Positions 59,473 to 64,000 of a DNA stretch of 64,000 bases are shown here, one piece after another. The notes under the pieces were generated by a model. That model had not been told where the DNA came from. It saw only the letters and a program-made list of their open reading frames with translations, and did not search any database. Origin of the DNA: JAWVFM01 sp963739355 (GTDB taxonomy: Bacteria; Actinomycetota; Thermoleophilia; Solirubrobacterales; 70-9). Position 1 is the first letter of the stretch. Each line of letters opens with the position of its first letter. The stretch spans positions 1 to 64,000 of the forward strand of contig CAVUAD010000006.1 in the NCBI GenBank assembly GCA_963739355.1, in the 5' to 3' direction. The position numbers and the translations under genes were made by a program.

Positions 59473-61676
59473 GCGGCGATTCGCTCGAAACGCTCGTCGC
59501 CGAAGCGCCGGCGCGCCGTGGCGAGCAGGAGCTCGAGCTCCGGCACGTCCAGCGACCCGTGCAGCTCGAGCAGCGCCGCGACCTCCCGGCGGGCGTCGAG
59601 CAGGAGCTCGAGGTCGTCCGGGAGAACGGCGACGCGAAATCTCGGCAACCCGCTCTGCAGGGTGCCCAGGAGCTCCCCCTCGCCGCGCAGCGCAAGGTCG
59701 ACCTCGGCCAGCTTGAAGCCGTCGCGCTCGGTCGCGATGGCCTCGATGCGCCGGCGCGCGAGATCCGACTGCGCGTCCGCGAAGAGGATGCAATGCGACT
59801 CGTGCGAGCCCCGGCCGATCCGGCCTCGGAGCTGGTGCAGCTGCGAGAGGCCAAAGCGCTCGGCACCCTCCACGAGCATCACCGTTGCGTTGGGGACGTC
59901 GATGCCGACCTCGATGACGGTGGTCGCCACCAGCACGTCGGTCTCCCCGGAGGCAAAGGCGCTCATCGCCTCTGCCTTGTCGCGGGACGTCATCTGCCCG
60001 TGCAGGAGCCCAACCGTGAAGTCGGCAAACTCGCCCTTTCGGAGCCGCTCGGCCTCCTCGTCAGCGGCCTTCGCCTGGAGCTTCTCCGAGCCCTCGACGA
60101 GCGGGCAGACGACGAACGCCTGGCGGCCCTCGCGAAGCCGCGCGCGGATGAACTCGTAGGCCCCGGGCCGCTTCTCCTCCCCCACCGCCCAGGTCCGCAC
60201 CTCCTTCCGGCCGGCCGGCAGCTCGCGCAGGGTCGTCGAGTCGAGATCGCCGTACGCGGTCAGCGAGAGCGTCCGCGGAATCGGCGTGGCGGTCATGTGG
60301 AGCACGTGGGGGCCCAGCCGCCGTCCCTCGGCCTCGGGGCCCTTGGCTGCGAGGATCGCCCGCTGGCGCACGCCGAAGCGGTGCTGCTCGTCGACCACAG
60401 CTACCGCGAGGCGCGCGAAGCGCACGTCGGGCTCCAGGAGCGCGTGGGTCCCGACGATCAGAGACAGCTCGCCCGTCGCCAAACGGCCCAGGACCTCGCG
60501 GCGCCGCCCTGCCGGCGTGGCGCCGGTCAGCAGGGTGAACGGCACGCCCGCGGCGCCGAGCAGGCGGTCGAGGGTGAGCGCGTGCTGCTCGGCGAGCGTC
60601 TCGGTGGGCGCCATCAGCGCCGCCTGGTAGCCCCCCTCGACCCCGCGCAGCATCGCGTACAGCGCGACAAGCGTCTTGCCGCTGCCGACCTCGCCCATGA
60701 GCAGGCGCTGCATGGGGTGGCCCGACCCGAGGTCCCCGTCGATCTCGTCGAGGGCCTGTAGCTGTCCCCGCGTGGGCTCGAAGGGCAGGGAGTCGAGCCA
60801 GCTCGAGACGCCCTCCGCCGGCGGGCTCAGGCGCACCCCGGGGCGGTCGTCGCGCTCGCGCCCCCGCCGCGCGGCTAGCGCGACCTGGTGCAGGAAGAGC
60901 TCCTCGAACGCCAGCCGCCGCCGCGCGACCCCCGCGTCACCGCGCGACTCGGGAAAGTGCGCGGCCCGGACGGCGTCGCGCGCCAGAGGCATCGCCCGGC
61001 GCGCACGGAGCTCCGCAGGCAGCGTCTCGACCTCGTCGACGGCGAGCGGCATCGCCTGCCACGCCCAGTCGCGCAACCGGTTCGCGGGCAGGCCGTCGGT
61101 GGCCGAGTGGACCGGCACGATGCCCAGCGTGTGGATCCCCGTCGCGCCCTTCGCGCGGTCGACGATCTCGTGGCTCGAGACCCGCAGCCCCTGACGGTCC
61201 AGCTTGCCGTGGAGCAGGACGTGGACGCCGGGGCGCAGCTTCTCGGCGAGCCAGGCCTGGTTGAACCACACGGCCTTCAGGGGCCCGGTCTCGTCCACGA
61301 TCGTCGCCTCGACGATGCGGAGGTTACGGCGGCGGGTGGGCCTGACGCGCGCGCTGCGCACCTCGGCGATCACCGTGGCCTCCTCGCCAAGTCGCAACTC
61401 GCCGAGCTTGCGGACCGTCGAGTGGTCGCGGTAGCCGTGCGGCACGTGCGCCAGCAGGTCGCCAACGGTCTCGATGCCGATCGTCGCCGCGGTGGCGCTG
61501 AGCTTCTCGCCGGCGCCCCGCAGGCTCGTGAGCGGCGCTTCGAGCTTCGCCGGCCGCGGGATCGAACGCAGGCGAACGCCGCTCATCCCCGCGCGGTCGA
61601 GTGGCTCGCCCGTCCCGATCGAGCGCACCTCGCCCGTCGGCGGGTCGGCAACCGCTTGGAGGGCCCGCGAAGCCAT
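59469..61676 (-). CDS. recG: ATP-dependent DNA helicase RecG
   Basis: This 735-residue helicase has the N-terminal wedge/OB domain (LTSLRGAGEKLSATAATIGIETV), then helicase motifs: Walker A LLMGEVGSGKTLVAL, DEQHRFG (motif II variant DExQ/H), and GRIGRGSHESHCIL with the RGRxGR-like motif VI. It drives fork reversal. I start it at the ATG at 61676 with GGGAGAG upstream; the longer open frame reaching 62099 is read through the divergent RidA gene and rejected. Confidence 0.95.
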   Translation of the reverse strand: MASRALQAVADPPTGEVRSIGTGEPLDRAGMSGVRLRSIPRPAKLEAPLTSLRGAGEKLSATAATIGIETVGDLLAHVPHGYRDHSTVRKLGELRLGEEATVIAEVRSARVRPTRRRNLRIVEATIVDETGPLKAVWFNQAWLAEKLRPGVHVLLHGKLDRQGLRVSSHEIVDRAKGATGIHTLGIVPVHSATDGLPANRLRDWAWQAMPLAVDEVETLPAELRARRAMPLARDAVRAAHFPESRGDAGVARRRLAFEELFLHQVALAARRGRERDDRPGVRLSPPAEGVSSWLDSLPFEPTRGQLQALDEIDGDLGSGHPMQRLLMGEVGSGKTLVALYAMLRGVEGGYQAALMAPTETLAEQHALTLDRLLGAAGVPFTLLTGATPAGRRREVLGRLATGELSLIVGTHALLEPDVRFARLAVAVVDEQHRFGVRQRAILAAKGPEAEGRRLGPHVLHMTATPIPRTLSLTAYGDLDSTTLRELPAGRKEVRTWAVGEEKRPGAYEFIRARLREGRQAFVVCPLVEGSEKLQAKAADEEAERLRKGEFADFTVGLLHGQMTSRDKAEAMSAFASGETDVLVATTVIEVGIDVPNATVMLVEGAERFGLSQLHQLRGRIGRGSHESHCILFADAQSDLARRRIEAIATERDGFKLAEVDLALRGEGELLGTLQSGLPRFRVAVLPDDLELLLDARREVAALLELHGSLDVPELELLLATARRRFGDERFERIAA

Positions 61677-61703
61677 CTCTCCCAAGGCTAGAGTTAGCGG
61701 CCG

Positions 61704-62177
61704 ATGGGACGGATCGACGATCGCCTCGCCGAGCTCGGCCTGGAGCTGCCGACCCCGTTCGCCGCGCCGGCGGGCGTCGAGTTCAAGTTCGAGCTCGTCC
61801 GGGTCGACGGCCCGCACGCATACGTCTCCGGACACGGCCCGGTCGATGGCGACCGGACCCTCGTGAGCGGCAAGGTCGGCGACGCCGTCTCCGTCGATGA
61901 CGCGGCCGAGGCCGCGCGGCTCACCGGTCTTGGCATCTTCGCGTCGCTCCGTCAGGAGCTCGGCGACCTGGACCGGGTCACCGGGTGGGTCAAGGCCCTC
62001 GGCCTCGTCAACGCGGCACCCGGCTTCAACAAGCTTCCGGCCGTCGTCAACGGCTTCTCCCAGCTCGTCCTCGACGTCTGGGGGGACGCGGGCAAGCACG
62101 CCCGCTCCGCGATCGGCGTCGCCGAGCTCCCCTTCGACTGGCCGGTCGAAATAGAGGCGATAGCCTCGATCCGGTGA
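61704..62177 (+). CDS. RidA/YjgF-family protein
   Basis: This 157-residue protein has the RidA-like fold with HAYVSGHGPVDGD, LDRVTGWVKALGLVNAAPGFN and the late GKHARSAIGVAELPFDWPVE. The catalytic Arg (within HARSAIG) is present. The family hydrolyses reactive enamines or acts as a binding protein. Its last codons and TGA (62175-62177) lie inside the first unit of the 80-bp tandem array, so array and gene end overlap. It is divergent from recG. Confidence 0.87.
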   Translation: MGRIDDRLAELGLELPTPFAAPAGVEFKFELVRVDGPHAYVSGHGPVDGDRTLVSGKVGDAVSVDDAAEAARLTGLGIFASLRQELGDLDRVTGWVKALGLVNAAPGFNKLPAVVNGFSQLVLDVWGDAGKHARSAIGVAELPFDWPVEIEAIASIR

Positions 62178-62668
62178 GGACCTTTAGGTCCGAAAGCAGC
62201 ATGTAAGGACGGCGAAGCCGTCCGCAAGTTATTCAGGCGATAGCCTCGATCCGGTGAGGACCTTTAGGTCCGAAAGCAGCATGTAAGGACGGCGAAGCCG
62301 TCCGCAAGTTATTCAGGCGATAGCCTCGATCCGGTGAGGACCTTTAGGTCCGAAAGCAGCATGTAAGGACGGCGAAGCCGTCCGCAAGTTATTCAGGCGA
62401 TAGCCTCGATCCGGTGAGGACCTTTAGGTCCGAAAGCAGCATGTAAGGACGGCGAAGCCGTCCGCAAGTTATTCAGGCGATAGCCTCGATCCGGTGAGGA
62501 CCTTTAGGTCCGAAAGCAGCATGTAAGGACGGCGAAGCCGTCCGCAAGTTATTCAGGCGATAGCCTCGATCCGGTGAGGACCTTTAGGTCCGAAAGCAGC
62601 ATGTAAGGACGGCGAAGCCGTCCGCAAGTTATTCAGGCGATAGCCCCGGTCCGGCGAGGACCTTCATC
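62155..62668. repeat. tandem array of six identical 80-bp units with a truncated seventh
   Basis: Six units start at 62155, 62235, 62315, 62395, 62475 and 62555, each exactly 80 bp and identical as far as I can compare. A seventh begins at 62635 with several changes and stops after about 30 bases. Each unit holds AGGC-GATA-GCCT, the hairpin GGACCT-TT-AGGTCC, the linker GCAGCATGTAA, the perfect hairpin GGACGGC-GAA-GCCGTCC and GCAAGTTATTCAGGCG. The first unit contains the last codons of the RidA gene. There are no unique spacers, so this is not a CRISPR array. Confidence 0.93.
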
Positions 62669-62669
62669 G

Positions 62670-63806
62670 CTACCTCGCGCCGGAGAAGATCCGCTTTGAG
62701 GACGTCGGCGGGCGACCGTGCCGGCCGCAGATGTAGTGGTGGCGCCTGCTCCCGAAGGCCACGTGGAGGTGCACCCACTGGGAATATCCGGAGCGGGTCG
62801 AGAGGGAGATGAACGGCAGCCGGATCCCGCGTCGCCACGTGAACGCGCTCTTGGAGTCGCGGCTGAAGTCCGTGTTCCGAACGAACGCGTCCTTCCGGCT
62901 GCAGCGGTGAAGCCCATTCCCGGGGACGTGCTTGAGTCCGCCGACCCACCTCGTGGCGGCGACGCCGTGGCTCACGTGCCGGTGGTGCTGCTGGTCGCAG
63001 TACACGCCCTTGCCCTCCTTGACCACGAAGTCGGTCTTCATGATCCAGGACGCCTTGTGATCGAGGTGCTGCCCGACCGCCGCTGACTCGGTGTTCTGGA
63101 TGGTGGTGCTGCCGCCCGCGCTCCAGCCGCCGCCCTCGACCCGCACGCCGCTGCCCGCCACGGTGTCCGCCTGGCGTCCGTAGACCCAGTGGGCGTGAGT
63201 GCCGTCCGAGTAGGCGTTGTTGAGCTCGCCGACGATCGCCGCCTTGTGGCGCCAGACATGAACGATGCGCCGGCGAACCGTCCCCGCGGGCGGGCAATGA
63301 TGCCCGCGCTTGGCCGCCTGGGGGTCGGGCCTCAGCTCGATCCGCGTGGCCGCCGGCTCGATCTCGCCCGCGCTGCGTGCTGCGTCCACCGGGATCCTGA
63401 TCGAGGTGAACGCGGCGCCCGTTCTCGTCGACGAATCGGCAAGCAGGGTCAGGTTGGCGACGCCGCCATTGCGTGACGCCGCCGCGATCAGCGGGGTGAG
63501 GTCGTCGCTGCGGATCTCGAAGCGCCCTGCATCGTCGGTCCGGGCGGAGCCGAGAGCGCGAACAAGCCCCGACTCACCGCTCAGGATGTTCGGGTAGGCG
63601 ACAACGCGACCCGCCACCGACGAGCCGGAGCTGTCGATCAGCCGACCGGAGACCACGGCCGTTCCGGCCCGGTCGCTTCCGGCCGCCGCGATCGCCATCC
63701 AGGCGGCGGCGATCACGATCACCGCCGCCGCCACCGTGGCCAAGGTCGCCGACCGCGTGCATCCTCCCCTCACGGTTGTTCGCTTCCCGCTTATGGCGGC
63801 GGGCAA
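62670..63806 (-). CDS. membrane-anchored or secreted uncharacterised protein
   Basis: This 378-residue protein begins with an N-terminal membrane segment (about residues 20-42), then a carboxypeptidase-regulatory-like beta domain (AVVSGRLIDSSGSSVAGRVVAYP) in residues 48-150. A cysteine- and histidine-containing C-terminal half of unknown family follows. It is probably exposed outside the cell. The stop is TAG at 62670, next to the truncated unit of the tandem array. It lies about 30 bases from the incomplete gene at the window end. Confidence 0.6.
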   Translation of the reverse strand: MPAAISGKRTTVRGGCTRSATLATVAAAVIVIAAAWMAIAAAGSDRAGTAVVSGRLIDSSGSSVAGRVVAYPNILSGESGLVRALGSARTDDAGRFEIRSDDLTPLIAAASRNGGVANLTLLADSSTRTGAAFTSIRIPVDAARSAGEIEPAATRIELRPDPQAAKRGHHCPPAGTVRRRIVHVWRHKAAIVGELNNAYSDGTHAHWVYGRQADTVAGSGVRVEGGGWSAGGSTTIQNTESAAVGQHLDHKASWIMKTDFVVKEGKGVYCDQQHHRHVSHGVAATRWVGGLKHVPGNGLHRCSRKDAFVRNTDFSRDSKSAFTWRRGIRLPFISLSTRSGYSQWVHLHVAFGSRRHHYICGRHGRPPTSSKRIFSGAR

Positions 63807-63836
63807 ACGAGAAGCGGCAGCTCGCGGTCCGGCGGA

Positions 63837-64000
63837 TCAAACGGTTATTTCGGCCGACTCGCCGCGGTGGCGTCGCCACATCTCGAGCGCCCACTCGCAG
63901 GCGGGGCGGCTGCTCAGCTCGCCGCGAAGCGCATCGAGGCCCGGGGCGGCAGGCTGGTAGGGGTACTGGAACTCGGGCGGTCGAAGAAGCGGGAACAGGA
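63837..64000 (-). CDS. C-terminal part of a gene cut by the window end
   Basis: A reading frame open to the right edge of the window ends at TGA (63837-63839). The last 53 or so residues read PPEFQYPYQPAAPGLDALRG and later CEWALEMWRRHRGESAEITV. I do not recognise it. The composition is ordinary for a coding region here, and the frame lies just upstream of the secreted protein gene in the same direction. Confidence 0.45.
   Translation of the reverse strand, partial: LFPLLRPPEFQYPYQPAAPGLDALRGELSSRPACEWALEMWRRHRGESAEITV

Noticed and set aside
58923..60761. Plus-strand open frame of about 612 codons
   Set aside because: It is antisense to rsmD and recG, which have complete motifs.
61677..62099. 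Upstream extension of recG
   Set aside because: The extension is antisense to the RidA-family gene and has no similarity to RecG N-termini. A good ribosome binding site supports the start at 61676.
62155..62668. CRISPR array
   Set aside because: Repeats are directly adjacent 80-bp units with no unique spacers and no cas genes nearby.

Overview
The window is a GC-rich, densely packed bacterial segment with frequent 1-4 base stop/start overlaps. The housekeeping content fits a high-GC actinobacterium, most plausibly class Thermoleophilia: a WhiG/FliA-type sigma factor beside xerD, an EF-G2-like GTPase, a SepIVA/DivIVA-like coiled-coil protein beside coaD, F420-type flavin-fold oxidoreductases, and a galE2-like/acyltransferase pair as in mycobacteria. 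This is inference from gene content; there is no rRNA gene here.

Region 1 (1-15.3 kb) is accessory. It contains decayed genes (a doubly frameshifted cupredoxin, an MFS fragment, a PadR fragment), small oxidoreductases, a MocR-type regulator with a duplicated operator, a metal-sensing ArsR/cation-transporter pair, and VOC, SRPBCC and methyltransferase genes. Three related non-coding blocks (about 1.4-1.7, 7.6-7.9 and 15.05-15.2 kb) carry GCTACCAG octamers beside a core resembling the 3' end of tRNA-Gly. The third block is joined to the intact tRNA-Gly(GCC). They look like remnant integrase attachment sites bounding two segments, although no integrase gene is present between them.

Region 2 (15.4-33.6 kb) holds a secreted trypsin-like protease, a diguanylate cyclase, RNase HI, an EF-G2-like GTPase broken by one base in a homopolymer, whiG, xerD, an L,D-transpeptidase, the galE2-like/acyltransferase pair, a 5-FTHF cyclo-ligase-like/hydrolase/GNAT operon, ilvD, thiD, dprA and comM. 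Two copies of a palindrome (AACCTAAA, GGTGTCTGACACC type) lie at 20.7 and 28.06 kb.

Region 3 (33.7-45.5 kb) is the conserved translation, secretion and chromosome block: yraN, rnhB, lepB, rplS, trmD, KH protein, rpsP, ffh, ftsY, smc, rnc, acpP, plsX, rpmF and a YceD/DUF177 protein. It holds the most unusual features. A palindromic element of about 100 bp appears in frame inside rplS and twice inside smc. SMC has no visible hinge domain. RNase III has lost several catalytic carboxylates. rimM is missing from its usual place beside trmD.

Region 4 (45.5-64 kb) begins with a methyltransferase, enoyl-CoA hydratase and SDR. A tightly coupled minus-strand run follows: nucleotidyltransferase, ABC exporter, two GT2 enzymes, HPr-kinase-like protein, PqqD-like protein with a peptide-like tail, DUF6285-like protein, phosphotransferase, heparinase II/III-like protein, GNAT and SepIVA-like protein. 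It resembles a surface-glycan or RiPP tailoring locus without recognisable maturases. coaD, rsmD, recG and a RidA-family gene come next. The RidA gene ends inside a tandem array of six identical 80-bp units. The array hairpin and its 3' flank (GCAAG.TATT.AGGCG) resemble the elements inside rplS and smc, and a single related copy forms the whole ffh leader. A mobile palindromic repeat family tolerated inside essential coding sequences is the most noteworthy system in this window.
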